Of a stretch of 64,000 bases of DNA, positions 1 through 10,729 are shown one piece after another (the first letter of the stretch is position 1; every line of letters starts with the position of its first letter). A program made the translations under genes and the position numbers. The DNA lies in assembly GCA_035048495.1 (NCBI GenBank), contig CM068547.1, positions 24,869,913-24,933,912 of the forward strand. Direction: 5' to 3'. Below the pieces are notes generated by a model. That model was not told the origin of the DNA. It did no database searches and worked only from the letters and a program-made list of their open reading frames with translations. Source of the DNA: Euptelea pleiosperma. Lineage: Eukaryota; Streptophyta; Magnoliopsida; Ranunculales; Eupteleaceae.

Positions 1-241
1 AAGTTGAGCAATGTGAGCTTGGAGAGCTTCAAGGATTTTTGTTGTGGATTGTGCATATTTCTGTGCTTCTGCTGCCTGATTTTGTTGATTTTTCAAAATC
101 TGAGAGAGAACTTTGTTTTGAGCAACTACGTTTTTTGCTTGCCAATTGAGAGCTGCTTCTGCTGCTGAGATTCTTCTGGGAGTTCCATCAGGAAGAGATC
201 CTGAAGGATTCTTGATTTTCCAGATATGTCTTGTGTTTTGC
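1..241 (-). pseudogene. Pararetroviral coat N-terminal or virion-associated region, partial
   Basis: An open frame runs from an in-frame stop near 241 to the window edge. It is rich in Ala, Gln, Asn and Lys with heptad-like spacing and reads as an alpha-helical coiled coil, including a run LNWQAKNVVAQNKVLSQIL. Such segments occur between movement protein and coat core in caulimovirids, as a virion-associated or N-terminal coat region. It would continue beyond base 1. Function is inferred from position and composition only. Confidence 0.55.
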
Positions 242-342
242 TAGGGAAGATCAAAATCTTCTGAGCAAGGGAATGATGTGTCAAATCTGGGTGATCGGGA
301 TGCCGAAGGTTCGTGCATGTTGATTTCTAGGAGAACAAAATG

Positions 343-798
343 CTACTTTTGGATTGAATGGGAAAGAATAGGGGACTTTGCCTTTTCTAGTTCTTCTTTT
401 GCAATGAAGGCTAGAGTTTTTTGGTAGTAAGGCATAAGTGGAGGCTTCTTAGGAGGTTGTTGATCTGGAGGCTTCTGAGGCTTTGAAGGATGCTTTTCCT
501 TTTCTTTTTTCTTTGGATAAAGAACATAATAATCAAATTTGCCTGAAGGTTCGCCAAGAAGACCAACTTCTGGATCTCCAGATGCATACCGTTCTGCAAG
601 AATTTGCTGAGACGATTTGCGTTTGGATTTTAGAGATTCTTCAATCAAGGATTCATTTGATAAACAACTGGGGCAATCACATACGTCCCACCATATGTGA
701 CCGTCTGATCGTTTGCCTTGATAGATCGGAAAGCCTGTTTCTGCAATTCCTATTATAGGAATCGTAAGGAATGGAGAATTCGGTTGAGCTTGGATCAT
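343..798 (-). pseudogene. Viral ORF between movement protein and coat region, unrecognised
   Basis: A 151-codon open frame starting just downstream of the movement-protein stop. The N-terminal half has a Trp/Cys cluster (HIWWDVCDCPSC) that could bind metal or simply be structural. The middle is Lys/Pro-rich (KKEKEKHPSKPQKPPDQQPPKKPP), which looks disordered. I do not recognise a family. Position suggests it is the beginning of the coat polyprotein or a small accessory ORF. The frame is separated by a stop from the open frame at 1-241, so continuity is broken. Confidence 0.5.
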
Positions 799-851
799 CT
801 ATAGTTCTGGTAACTGAGTTGTGAATGGAGATGATGTTGAACAATTGGATA

Positions 852-1550
852 CTATGCTCGTGGAGGCTGAAATACTGTTTCAACAGTACCATCTTGTCTT
901 CGGATGAAGATAAAATGGTCTGACTTTATGGGCTGGACTTCTTCATGAAGTTTTTCATAGTTTGTCAGCCATTTTTCTGGAAGCAAAGTTGTGAGCTCGT
1001 TGTGAGTGAGCTGTCGTGGAACAAACGTGCAGTGAGGCACTTGATTATTGTCGATTGTGAGAAAGATTGCTTCGTCTTTCTGTTGGAAATGGGAAAGGGG
1101 AAGATCGAGTCCATGGTTTTGGACACGGAAAGCCATCTGATAATGGAGGGCAGCTGCAATGGATGTAGCTATCTGTGGTGCTCCTGTGATCTGTACTTGG
1201 ACTTTGAGGACATCAAAGAGATTTGGGTCTCTGATGTGGAGGTTGAAGTTTGGAAAGAAGGTCAGGAAGACCGTTCTGGTGTTCAGTGTTGTTTGGACTG
1301 TGGCAATGTTTGCATGCTGGTATTCTTTGAATCGGGTGTCAAGTAACGCGATCCTAGAAGTAACTGGAAGAGCTTTTCTGCCATGGAATGTGAGTGCTAG
1401 CTTGATAGCACCAAAGTGGACATGTGTGAGTCCTTGCTTTAACCAAGATGGATGAAGATGTGCAGAAAACTGTGGAATGATGAAGGTTTCTGCTTTTGTG
1501 ACGTGGATTGGATGTTGTCCGAAATCTAAGGCCATAATGTATTCTTTCAT
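852..1550 (-). CDS. Caulimovirid movement protein, intact-looking 232-codon ORF
   Basis: In family members this protein forms tubules through plasmodesmata for cell-to-cell spread. The ORF has the 30K-superfamily pattern: a hydrophobic strand before LLDTRF (the conserved Asp region), then alternating beta strands, with a short stretch LTHVHFGAIKLALTFHG resembling caulimovirid movement proteins. The start at 1548-1550 is the first ATG in frame, but another frame with similar composition lies upstream (1354-1635), so the original N-terminus may be longer and shifted. It is the only viral domain here that remains uninterrupted over its core. Expression is not implied, since the rest of the provirus is broken. 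Confidence 0.75.
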   Translation of the reverse strand: MKEYIMALDFGQHPIHVTKAETFIIPQFSAHLHPSWLKQGLTHVHFGAIKLALTFHGRKALPVTSRIALLDTRFKEYQHANIATVQTTLNTRTVFLTFFPNFNLHIRDPNLFDVLKVQVQITGAPQIATSIAAALHYQMAFRVQNHGLDLPLSHFQQKDEAIFLTIDNNQVPHCTFVPRQLTHNELTTLLPEKWLTNYEKLHEEVQPIKSDHFIFIRRQDGTVETVFQPPRA

Positions 1551-2189
1551 GCATGGAGCAGATGGGGAGATTAATCTTTTTAGGGTTTTTGGAATGAGTT
1601 TTGAGAATGACTATAGACACTGTATGGGTTGACAACAGGGTACTTAGTAACTGGGATTTTCGACGACTCAGAGAGATATTCTATTTCATAGAATGAATCT
1701 AACTTAGATGAAGATGCAGATCTAAACTTGGATGATGATGATGATCTAAATGAGGATGCAGGTGGTGTGTTTGGTATGGGTATCTTTTTCTGAAGATGAA
1801 TTGGTTTCCATTTTTAATGGTTCTTTCTGTTTACCTTAGACACTCTTTCTCCTACAAAAGGTGGCGGCAACACGTCCCTCTTGGACTTATCTTTGCCGAA
1901 ACTCGGAGATGCTTTGTCTCTTTCAAACAGACTTAACCAAAACGAAATTGGTTCCTTATTTTCAGTTATCCCTAAACACCGAGTTTTCTGATATCCTTAA
2001 CCGAGTTTTTTGATGCAGAGGATCGACTCGAGGTCGCAACTGCAGAGCATACTGGTCATGGCATAGGATAGAACAAACTTAACATGACACAAGATAGAGC
2101 CTACTGGTCAAGGGTTTCTAGGTAGACAGTTTTGAGTGCAGTGATACCAACTGTGACATGGATGGATGCAAGAATCAACTGTGACATGG

Positions 2190-2201
2190 GCTTTGATACC
2201 A
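2190..2201 (-). other. tRNA-Met primer-binding site of the pararetrovirus
   Basis: The minus strand reads TGGTATCAAAGC, 11 of 12 matches to the canonical caulimovirid primer site TGGTATCAGAGC, complementary to the 3' end of initiator tRNA-Met. It lies between the TATA box (2496-2506) and the movement protein, the expected order. A weaker partial copy of the motif (TTGGTATCAC) sits at 2141-2150. Confidence 0.72.
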
Positions 2202-2495
2202 AATATGGATGCAACACACTCATTATTAGGGCTAATAGAATGATCATAAACAATGATCTAAACATGCGAAAGGCGGATGATATTCTAAACATGCGTAGTG
2301 AGAATGATATGCGGCTGATGCGAAAGATAGGTATTAACAACATACATAATCACACTGATATATAGATGAATGAAGATTTGACAATACTTCAAACACTCGG
2401 ACACTTACTTTGCTGAGCCAAGTCTTACTCAATTACATTGGACTAGGACCTTTACTTTTTTCGACTTAGTAAGCTTCAAAGCTTACATGGAGTGG

Positions 2496-2506
2496 CCTTT
2501 TATAGG
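2496..2506 (-). promoter_or_regulatory. TATA box of the pararetroviral promoter
   Basis: The minus strand reads CCTATAAAAGG, a strong TATA element. It lies about 300 bases upstream of the primer-binding site in the sole non-coding gap of the provirus. A second AT-rich TATATA block at about 2355-2364 could be an alternative. Transcription would start near 2470 and run leftward. Confidence 0.6.
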
Positions 2507-2729
2507 CATCGGACTTGAAATATTACAAACCAAAATACATAAAGATAGACATCCACAGACGAAATAGTAAAAAGTGCTACAGTACCAAATAATTACAAAC
2601 AGTGGTGGATAGTGACTGACAGTGACATCTTGAATAATACTTGAGATTCTTGAACAGTACTTGAGATTTGCTTGTGAATATCACACCAAAAGTTGAGGAT
2701 ACACCAAATCGTTTTATCATCGTTTGCTT

Positions 2730-3405
2730 TTAGTCATTGTGGTCTGAATCTGACCATCCAACAAAAGGTGATGGATTTGGGTCAAAATCTTCAGGGTATC
2801 TGGGTGCTCTGTGGTCTTCGAGATAGGACAAAAGATGATCATAGAGCCTATCAGAGAGTGGGTGGTTCGCATCTGCAAAAGGATAATTGAGTGTATCAGA
2901 GGGGATGGAATCACGGGTGATATTATTCAATTGGCACATGCGAGCTTGAAAGCTGGTACGAGCTGCTGAATCTGGTGTCTGAGTGATGAGAAGGAGATCA
3001 TCGTGCCATAACCAAGCTTGGATTTGTGCATCGGGAAGGTGTATGAGATAATTATCTTCAGGGTTGTTGATGAAATTGGTTGGCCTGTGAAAAGTAATTA
3101 TCACATATCTGGCATAGTGGGTTTGAAGCATTTGTTGCCATTGAGACATAGTATAGAACCATTCAAACATCCTCTTGAGATGGTCAATAGTGAAATCTCA
3201 TCGAACGATGTTTTGCACAAAATAAGCCAATAAGTGAGGAGCATCAAACATGAATGCTATGGTATGGGCCTCGAACAGACACCAGAGGTAACAAAGGGCT
3301 TCTTTGGGCAGATGGTAGAGGGATCGGAGCCAGAACGGAAAGAGGAAAGGATATTCCTGATGAGGGATGCGAGTAAAGACTGGACCATGGTTAAAAATGA
3401 CTATC
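2730..3405 (-). pseudogene. Viral region downstream of RNase H, broken
   Basis: Open frames at 2730-3170 (146 codons) and the stretch just upstream are in viral orientation, between RNase H and the intergenic region. The upstream part reads CYLWCLFEAHTIAFMFDAPH before an in-frame stop near 3200. The 146-codon frame is acidic at its end (WSDSDHND). No conserved domain recognised. It could be the polyprotein C-terminus or a separate last ORF. Confidence 0.45.
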
Positions 3406-3433
3406 TCAAGGAACCTTTGGAATTTTGTGACAC

Positions 3434-4946
3434 TTAGTCATTGTTGGAGGAGGGTAAAAAGGGTAGTCTGAATTTCGGGTGGCAATGTTGGGATATGTTG
3501 GATAGGATAAATACGTGGGGGAACTGGAAGGACTGGAAGGTTCCGGGGGAGTGTTGCACTTTTGCGAGAGAGCCAATCTGCAAGGATGTTGGTTTTTCCT
3601 AGGATATGTTTGACCGTGAAAGACCATTGACTGAACCAATTTGCCCATCGAAGGAGTTGAGAGTTGGGAATCTACTTGAATTGCAACATTTCCATGTGAA
3701 AGGAATGTCCTACCAAATGGAACTTGAATTTGTCGATTATGATTTTGACTGCGAGGATTTCTTTGAAAGTTGAGTGGTGGTGAAGTTGTCCGTCTTTAAA
3801 GTTTCCACTCTTGTATCCACATAAATGTCTTTTTCCGTCAATTTCATCAAAGAGAACTGCACCCCAGAATTCATCTGATGCATCTATTTGGAGGATCTTT
3901 TTTTCTTGTAGGACTGGGAATATGGAGAGTTGGGAGCCGTTGTACGGCCTTTTTGATGGTTTGAACTGCTTCTGTGTGGATATGAGACCATGGAGGGGCA
4001 TTTTTCTGGAGTTGTATTTCAAGAAGAGACTTATGGGTAGCAAGTCCTTTGACAAAGTCTCCTATGTAATTAAGGATGCCGAGAAACTGTTGGATCAGTT
4101 TGGTGGTGGATAGTATGTCTGAGAAATCGAGAAGGGATTTTCCAATGTGATTTTGTGGAACATACTTTCCCTTAGAAATTTGCATTCGAGAAAGTCAATC
4201 TCTGTTTGACCGATGAGCATTTTCTTTTCGGATAGCATGATTCCATGAGTTTGGATGATGCGGGAAAATTCTTCGAGGAGAGCTTTGTGAGATATTTCAT
4301 CCGGAGAAAAGAGGAGGATGTCATCGATGTAGATGAGAGCTTGTGATAAGATGGGATGAAAGATCTTGATCATGGCCTTCTGAAATTCTGAAGGAGCATT
4401 TTTAAGGCCGAATGGCATAACTGTCCATTGATAGTGATGATCAGGAATGCAGAATGCCGTTTTGTGACGTTCTTCTAGTTTGATTCCAAGTTGCCGAAAG
4501 CCTGATTTGAGATCAAACTTTGAGAAGATCTTGGCTGAAGAAAGATGTCCGAAGAGAGACTGTCTATTTGGCAATGGGAATTTGTTATCAGCAAGGAAGA
4601 TGTTCAATGGCTGATAATTGATCATGAGCCTGAGTTTTCCTCTAATCTGTTCTGATTGTTTGTTGACATAAAATGCTTCGCAAGCCCATTGTGAGTTTGA
4701 TGGTTCAATAAGTCCGTCATGTTGGAGCTGTTTCAATTCTGTAATGGCTTGTTGTAAATGATCAGGGTTCATGCCTTTGTGAGAGGACTTTGTGGGATTT
4801 ATATCTTCATTCTTTTTGAAAGGAAGGGAGATGAAGAAATCAGAACGAGTCCATAAGGGTGATGGATGTTTTTTGAGAAATTCATTGTGAGTTGGCACAA
4901 CACTGATGGACGAGGGTATAGATGATGGATTCAAATGGTTGTACAA
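3434..4946 (-). pseudogene. Pararetroviral reverse transcriptase and RNase H
   Basis: The RT frame (4095-4946) carries the standard motifs in order: LRLMINYQPLN, FSKFDLKSGFRQ, PFGLKNAPSEFQ and the catalytic YIDDILLFS (YIDD at 4320-4331). RNase H follows in a shifted frame (3672-4185) with LQIDASDEFWGAVLF containing the first catalytic Asp, and a third frame (3434-3650) holds the domain end with LGKTNILADWLSR. At least two frameshifts therefore interrupt the polyprotein. In family members the enzyme converts pregenomic RNA to DNA. Here it cannot be made as one protein. Confidence 0.9.
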
Positions 4947-5146
4947 GATGGAGTCTCAGGATTTGTGACCATGTAAGGAAATGGGCTTTGTAGGAGAGTC
5001 CGTTGGGGGTCCATTTGAGATGTTGGATCCGATGGAGAATATCAAATCTAATTATCAAATCTTTTCCTGAAAGGGGACAACCGAGAACTTTGTGGGTTAT
5101 GATGAGGTTAGAAATATCTTGATAGAGATGGGGAGACTGATCTTAT

Positions 5147-5485
5147 CTATGAGAAAGGTGTGGCCATAGGCGGCACGTAATTCTTAATTAAAGGGTTTCT
5201 AGTGGGTTGGAGAAGGATTTGTGAGTTGAGAATGGTAGCTATTGCGCCTGTGTCAAAGAGGGCATTGGCTGATATGGGTTTGGAATATGGTTCTGGGTAC
5301 AGGGTGACTTGAGCAATGGGTACTGGTTGATGGTGTGAGAACTGGATGTCTGGTGGTTTTGGAGGTATGACAGGTAGGTTGCATACAGGAATGACATCTG
5401 AAGGGTATGACGGTTTTGAACTGGTTAAGAGGTCGGGTGGTTTATCAGGGGGTCTGTCCGATAATGTAATTCTGTAAATATCCAT
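5147..5485 (-). pseudogene. Pararetroviral aspartic protease
   Basis: Contains the active-site motif ALFDTGA (DTG at 5246-5254), preceded by Pro-rich sequence, between the coat/zinc knuckle and the RT as in caulimovirid polyproteins. The family enzyme is a dimeric retropepsin-like protease that cuts the polyprotein. The frame is cut off from RT by the 4947-5146 segment, which contains stops. Confidence 0.75.
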
Positions 5486-5599
5486 AGTTTCAGAGTGGTC
5501 AACATCTGAGTAACTGTCGGAATCTTCTTCTGTATCGGTATAATCAATAGCGAGAAGCGATTCGGGCGTATACTAGTCTTCATCGAGCGAAAATTCATA

Positions 5600-6560
5600 T
5601 TTCGACATCCGAAACATCTTTGTTGATGATTGTCGAGATGCGCTGAAAAGTGTCAACACGCTTTTTCTTGTTGGGGCAATTTTTTGCAAAGTGACCTAGT
5701 TGCTGGCAAATGTAACACTTGGCCGGTTTGTTGCCTAGTTTAAGCCGAAAACATCGCTTGCGTAGGAAACGTCATTTTTTCTTCTCTTCTTGAACTGAGA
5801 GGGTTTCTCAGGAGATTGGTATTTCTGAAAGTGCTTCTTCTTCTTCGTGAATGGTCCACAATCACAATTTTTGTGATTTGAACATTTGATTTGGAGATCT
5901 TTTCTGTCACATGCTTTGCCAATTTTCTTACCCATTTTTTGGATTCTGTCCAGGAACTTGGACTGGTTGCAAAAGTTGTCGAGAGCTATGAGACTGTCTT
6001 GATAGATTTCACCAAGACTGGCATTTTGTAATGTCATGCATTTTCCTGTAAGGACTTTTGTAGTTTCTTCACCAAGAGTTCGTCTGAGTGTGGAACCGGG
6101 AACTTGAAGTTCTGTTGAACACCATGAGTAAATTTTGATAGAACTTGTCACGCCATTTGTCCGGCGAAACATCATCAATGGTGAACATTTTTCAGTGATC
6201 TTGCATTTCTAGGAAATATTGATGTGGATCTGGAGGATCAGGAGGTGGAGTTTCTTCGAAATCATCGTCAGGGTCAACGACATTTGGTAGTTCTTGTTCG
6301 TGCATGAACAATGGGAGAATGCTGAGAAGACTGCTGTTTTCTTCAGTGTTGGTTTCAGAATGGGAGTTGTCTTCGTTAGAGGAGTAGTGGACTTGTATCT
6401 CAGGGTTGGGAGTGAGAGATATGGATCTGAGAAGGAAGAGATAGGATTGGGTTCTTCTGTGGGGAGAATGTCTAGTGTGAGTCGGGATGAGGCCAATAGG
6501 TATTGGTTTGGAGGGTCAAACATTTGTGTTTTTGTAGGTTGAGGAGGTTGACGTTGATGT
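5600..6560 (-). pseudogene. Pararetroviral coat protein with CCHC zinc knuckle, broken
   Basis: The zinc knuckle at 5676-5717 reads CYICQQLGHFAKNC, a CX2CX4HX4C motif, followed by a Lys/Arg-rich tail (NKKKR), typical of caulimovirid coat proteins binding pregenomic RNA. Upstream, 5735-6178 is basic with Cys/His (CSNHKNCDCG). An in-frame stop lies just before the conserved core near 6198, and at least one frameshift separates core and knuckle. The N-terminal acidic/Pro-rich part occupies 6209-6523. The provirus ends shortly after. Confidence 0.75.
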
Positions 6561-6689
6561 TGAGACTCTTGTTGTTGGGATGAGGAAGTTGATCAACTTA
6601 ATTACAAAAATGCAAAGTTTAAATGAACCTTAATTACAAAAATACACTTGGAACGAGAAAAAAAATTAGGTGCTACATGTACGGCCTTA

Positions 6690-7450
6690 CACTAAGGTTC
6701 ACACTACTTCAATCCAGTCGATTGGACAATTAGTTCCCCAATCGATTGGACAGTACTTAACTGTTTCTATTTTGAAAAAATTCTAGAAAATTATAAACTT
6801 CCATCACTTAGTCTGATTTAGGGCAACAACTCCTCTATAAATTAAGCCTCTCTTAAGCTTTTAAAGACACACCAACATAGACAACACAGAGAGACAAAGC
6901 TATCAAGAGCCAATCAGAGTTGTCCCTCCGAATAGTAGAAACCCTACTAGAAATTTCCTTGCCTTAAAGGTTTTTCTCTTCCTTTGATCATAACCCTAAC
7001 TTGATCTTCACCTCCGCTTAGGTTACCATCTAGAAACCCAACCTAGTAAGTCGGAGTGTACCACATGTGACTCGACACCCTTTGAACGACGTTAGGGTTC
7101 AGGGTGTACTGAATCCTTCACTATCAAGGCAGGACTGGTAAGTGAAAATTAAGATCCGAGTGTACCGATCGATGGTAGGTTTGGGGTGTACCAAACTAAA
7201 CAGCGGCGAAGGGATCGTAACTAGAAGGGAGCTCGTGGACTCGACACGTGGAGGCAAAGGACGTGGACACATCGGTAGTTGGCATTGGCGAAAGTTGAAT
7301 GTTATAAACGGTGCTGCGTAGTTAACCTTGTACTTATAACTTTTCAGTTAGTGATACTTTACAGTCTAGACAGGGTCCTGTGGTTTTCCTTGGCTAAGGT
7401 TTCTATGTAAAAATCTCATGTGTTAGTTGTTGACTTTTTATATTTCCACA
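6690..7450 (+). repeat. LTR-like dispersed repeat, plus-oriented relative
   Basis: Shares blocks in inverted orientation with 10730-12250: the GGTGCTGCGTAG block, the CCTTGGCTAAGGTTTC block, the TTTGGGGTGTACCAAA block, and CAATCGATTGGAC motifs near 6714-6750. No coding domain. It looks like LTR or leader sequence of an old retroelement, but ends and class are not resolved. Confidence 0.5.
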
Positions 7451-10230
7451 CTTAGTTATAATCAATAACAAATGCATGTGATTCAAACCTACCTAGACCA
7501 GTAATTTGAAATAGGTTGTTAGTAATTAATTAATTTTTTAATACAATTCAACCACTCCTTCTAGGTATCTAATGATATATGGATACACATATTATTTCAA
7601 CTATAATAACTTTAACGATTCTAGACCTACGACTTAACATAAAACTATCACATTAGAACTCCATTGGAATTTGGACTCACTATAATACAAAACCTCATAA
7701 AAATGAAACTAAGCCAGAAAACAAATCAAGGCGCTTAAACCATTTGATGCAAAATATGATAAGTTTTAAGATCTAGAAAATCTACAAAAAATGTCTTTCT
7801 TGAATAATTTTATTAGGATTCAATACTAAGAGATAGAATACCTACCACCTATATCTGGAAAGCTAACTTAATGAAGTCAGTGAAATTTTTCTGATCTACA
7901 GAAATAGAACTATATCTCTCTCTAGAAGCATCTCCTTGAGGCACAAAATCCCAATCTAGAAAGCTAAGAGAAAAAAACATTTCCCATAAGAATCCTAAGG
8001 GGTCCTATAGAAGAAAAAACAAAACCATAGAAACCTCGAAGTTGAACTCTAGAATTTATCTATAGAATTCTAAAAAAATAGATATGAGTAAAAATAGCAT
8101 ATATTTTTATAGAAAATTTAAAAAGGTTGATTCCAATTGTATTTAAAAGATAACTCAAAAAACCTGAAACTTTCATGTTTTGGTAAAATGCTAAATCTGT
8201 ACAGAATTGTCCTCAAAATTGCAATAATATGTTTTTTTTATAGAAAATAACAAAAAACTAGAAAACAAATTTGCAACTTTGACATATCACCTAGGTTTCT
8301 ATAATTTAAAATTTTCTCTAAAAATTTGCATGGACATGCACATGGCAATTAGGAACAGAGTGCGTTTAGAATCATGAAAAAATTAGCCACGTACACCTAA
8401 ATTCATAATCAAATTACTACTAATAACTCTGGAAAAACAAAAACACGTAAAGCGCTAAAAAAGTGCACAAATTCATCTCATACGCATAAGCCATCCATTC
8501 TAATTGTATATAAAACTAATAATTAATGTTCAATACATCTCGATCATTACATTAAAAATCCTAATACATGTTTAAAAATTATATATAAACTAAGCAACAA
8601 AATAAATAACTTCAATCAGTTCCAGACGAGCGAAACTCTCCTCTCTCCGAGTCCATCTACACAAAGTAAGTTGGGGTGAGTCGAAAAGCTTAGTAGCATG
8701 CTCTACCACTCATGCACCCATGAAGATAAGTGGCTAACCATGATAAACTCTATAAAACCATGATATGCAATAATAATTAAGAGAAATAAAATATGAGGAA
8801 CAATCACTATAACAAAATTAACTTTTTTTGGCTTTAGAAAAATGCCAGAAAAGACATTTTATGGCCTTCAACACGCCATAAAAGGCTATGCTATGTTTTT
8901 CAAAGTTCAACGACAGTGTTCAGCCAACGCTATAAATTTAGGGACGGGATATTGGCACCCTCGATTTCGTCCAGCATGCCCACTTACTCGCTAAACCGAC
9001 CTAAAAACCTCCCTAACTCTCTACACCCAAGTCACTCTTGACACCTACCCACCAAAAACAAAAACAAAAAAGGTTTACTCTCAAACCATCGATGACTAAA
9101 ACCACTGAAACCCTACTTCTTGACTCGATATACCACCAAATCTCCTTATCCTTCCTCATTTCTCTAACCTAGTCTAAACCCACATTCATCGCCTCGAGTA
9201 CCAAAACCACTTTGCAACAAAGTGTCCACCAAATCCTTCCTCACCACTAATACTACAACTCCATCCACATGTCATTCCAATAAGTGCTCCACCAAGCACG
9301 AATTCAAAGGATCATAGAAGTTGCAAACCCTCAAATCGAGTAAGTTAAATTTATTTTATTTGTTTTTAGTGATTTTTATGTGGTTTTAACCATATTTGCT
9401 GTACACCATATGTTCCATTTTAATGTTCTAGTGTTTTTCATATTGTTGCACACTATATGTTTGATAAAATGCCTAAGAGATCATTTTATCTATCTCACAC
9501 CATGTATTTGATAAAAGATCGCAAACACCTAAGGTTATGTTGCAATTATTTGATTTGTGATTGTTTGCTTTTGATTTTGTATGTTTAATTTTTTTTTTTT
9601 TATTGCTAACATATAAGAATTTGATTTTCAAACACCTAATTGAAATTCAACAAGAAACCAGTACAATGCGGAGATCTCAGAGAGATACGCAAGAAACAAG
9701 TATCTCTAGTCCTACAAGAATTCCTCCAACAACGTCTGAAAGAAGACGCCATGCACATCCAACTCCTCAAATTATAGAGGAACTAGAAGAAAAGGAAGAA
9801 GTCCAAGAACATGTAACCCTTAGTTTGCTATTAATGAACATGGTTTTCTACAAAAAAAAAACAAAAAAAAAGGGCAAATGTGACAAAATGCCAATTTTCA
9901 AACATTCCTAGGTTGTGTTTACCAAGCAGACTTAAACACTTATTTTCATATCCCAACAAATTTTTTAAATAATTTTTTCAGACCTTATATTCAGCACTTT
10001 AAGATGTCAAATCTTATATTCAGTAGTTTAAGATACCAGACCTTGAAATATGTTTTATCAAACACTACCTTACTAATTTTTGTTTCTTGACTCTTGACGA
10101 ATACGCCTTGCAAAAAAATTAAAAAAAAGTCTTGATGAATACTTTTCCTAAATTTTTTAATATTTTCAAGAAAAAACTTAAGACTTCTATTTTATTTAAT
10201 TTTTTAAACTGAAGTTGTATTAAAAGAAAA
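7451..10230. other. AT-rich non-coding stretch
   Basis: No convincing gene. The sequence at 8805 starts CACTATAACAAAATTAAC followed by GGC-rich text, which resembles a CACTA transposon end, but I found no matching opposite end. A 116-codon open frame at 9561-9911 is bounded by homopolymers and has no recognisable domain. Confidence 0.5.
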
Positions 10231-10237
10231 GCTTACT

Positions 10238-10505
10238 AACTTCAGCCCAAACATAAGAACCCTTTCCTATTTGAGAAATCCCGATTCCCGACAACTGACT
10301 TTGACATTTCAAAAAAAAAAAAACCTACCGGTTTTTTCATAAAAAGGCAATTCAATACAAACTCAACCAATTTTATTGAATATTCCTGTTGAATGCACTA
10401 CTGTTAGTCCAGTCCGATTTTTAAAACACTTGTAAGAACATGGTGAAATTACAATCGGTCCGTTCTCTTTAATCAGAAATACCTACTTATGTTTGGGCTG
10501 AAGTT
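10238..10505. repeat. 20-bp perfect inverted repeat, possible MITE
   Basis: AACTTCAGCCCAAACATAAG at 10238-10257 is the exact reverse complement of 10486-10505. The enclosed 228 bp contains the first unit of the 185-bp duplication. The arrangement suggests a small inverted-repeat element. Target duplications are not evident. Confidence 0.5.
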
Positions 10506-10695
10506 TGACATTGACATTTCAAAAAAAAAAAAACCTACCGATTTTTTCATAAAAAGGCAATTCAATACAAACTCAACCAATTTTATTGAAAATTCCTGTT
10601 GAATGCACTACTGTTAGTCCAGTCCGATTTTTAAAACACTTGTAAGAACATGGTGAAATTACAATCGGTCCGTTCTCTTTAATCAGAAATACCTA
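10301..10695 (+). repeat. 185-bp direct duplication with 2 mismatches
   Basis: Units at 10301-10485 and 10511-10695, offset by 210 bp. I see only two differences (G/A at 10331/10541, T/A at 10381/10591), and both units keep a 13-base A run, so the duplication is recent. The 25-bp spacer carries the right arm of the 20-bp inverted repeat. Confidence 0.9.
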
Positions 10696-10729
10696 TAAAG
10701 GGGGATTGATTAGGTATTTAAAATTAATT

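Larger units (their letters stand above)
1..6590 (-). mobile_element. Endogenous pararetrovirus (Caulimoviridae), decayed, linearised copy
   Basis: Minus-strand order from the right edge is coat/zinc knuckle, aspartic protease, reverse transcriptase, RNase H, a downstream ORF, an intergenic region with TATA box and tRNA-Met primer site, movement protein, another ORF, then an N-terminal coat-like coiled coil that leaves the window at base 1. A movement protein, no integrase and a tRNA-Met primer site place it in Caulimoviridae rather than Ty3/gypsy. In circular caulimovirids the movement protein precedes the coat, so this copy looks like a circle opened within the coat region. Several frames are broken by stops and frameshifts, so it is a relic. 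Genus not determined. The right border near 6590 is approximate. Confidence 0.88.

Noticed and set aside
945..1455. Plus-strand open frames of 133 and 98 codons
   Set aside because: They are antisense shadows of the movement protein ORF.
2100..4946. Ty3/gypsy LTR retrotransposon
   Set aside because: RT and RNase H alone would allow it, but there is no integrase or LTR, and a caulimovirid movement protein and tRNA-Met primer site are present.
8805..8830. CACTA element starting CACTATAACAAAATT
   Set aside because: One-sided match only. No opposite terminus, target duplication or subterminal repeat array found.
9561..9911. 116-codon open frame as a gene
   Set aside because: Hydrophobic start comes from a T run and the end from A runs. 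No domain, no splice context.
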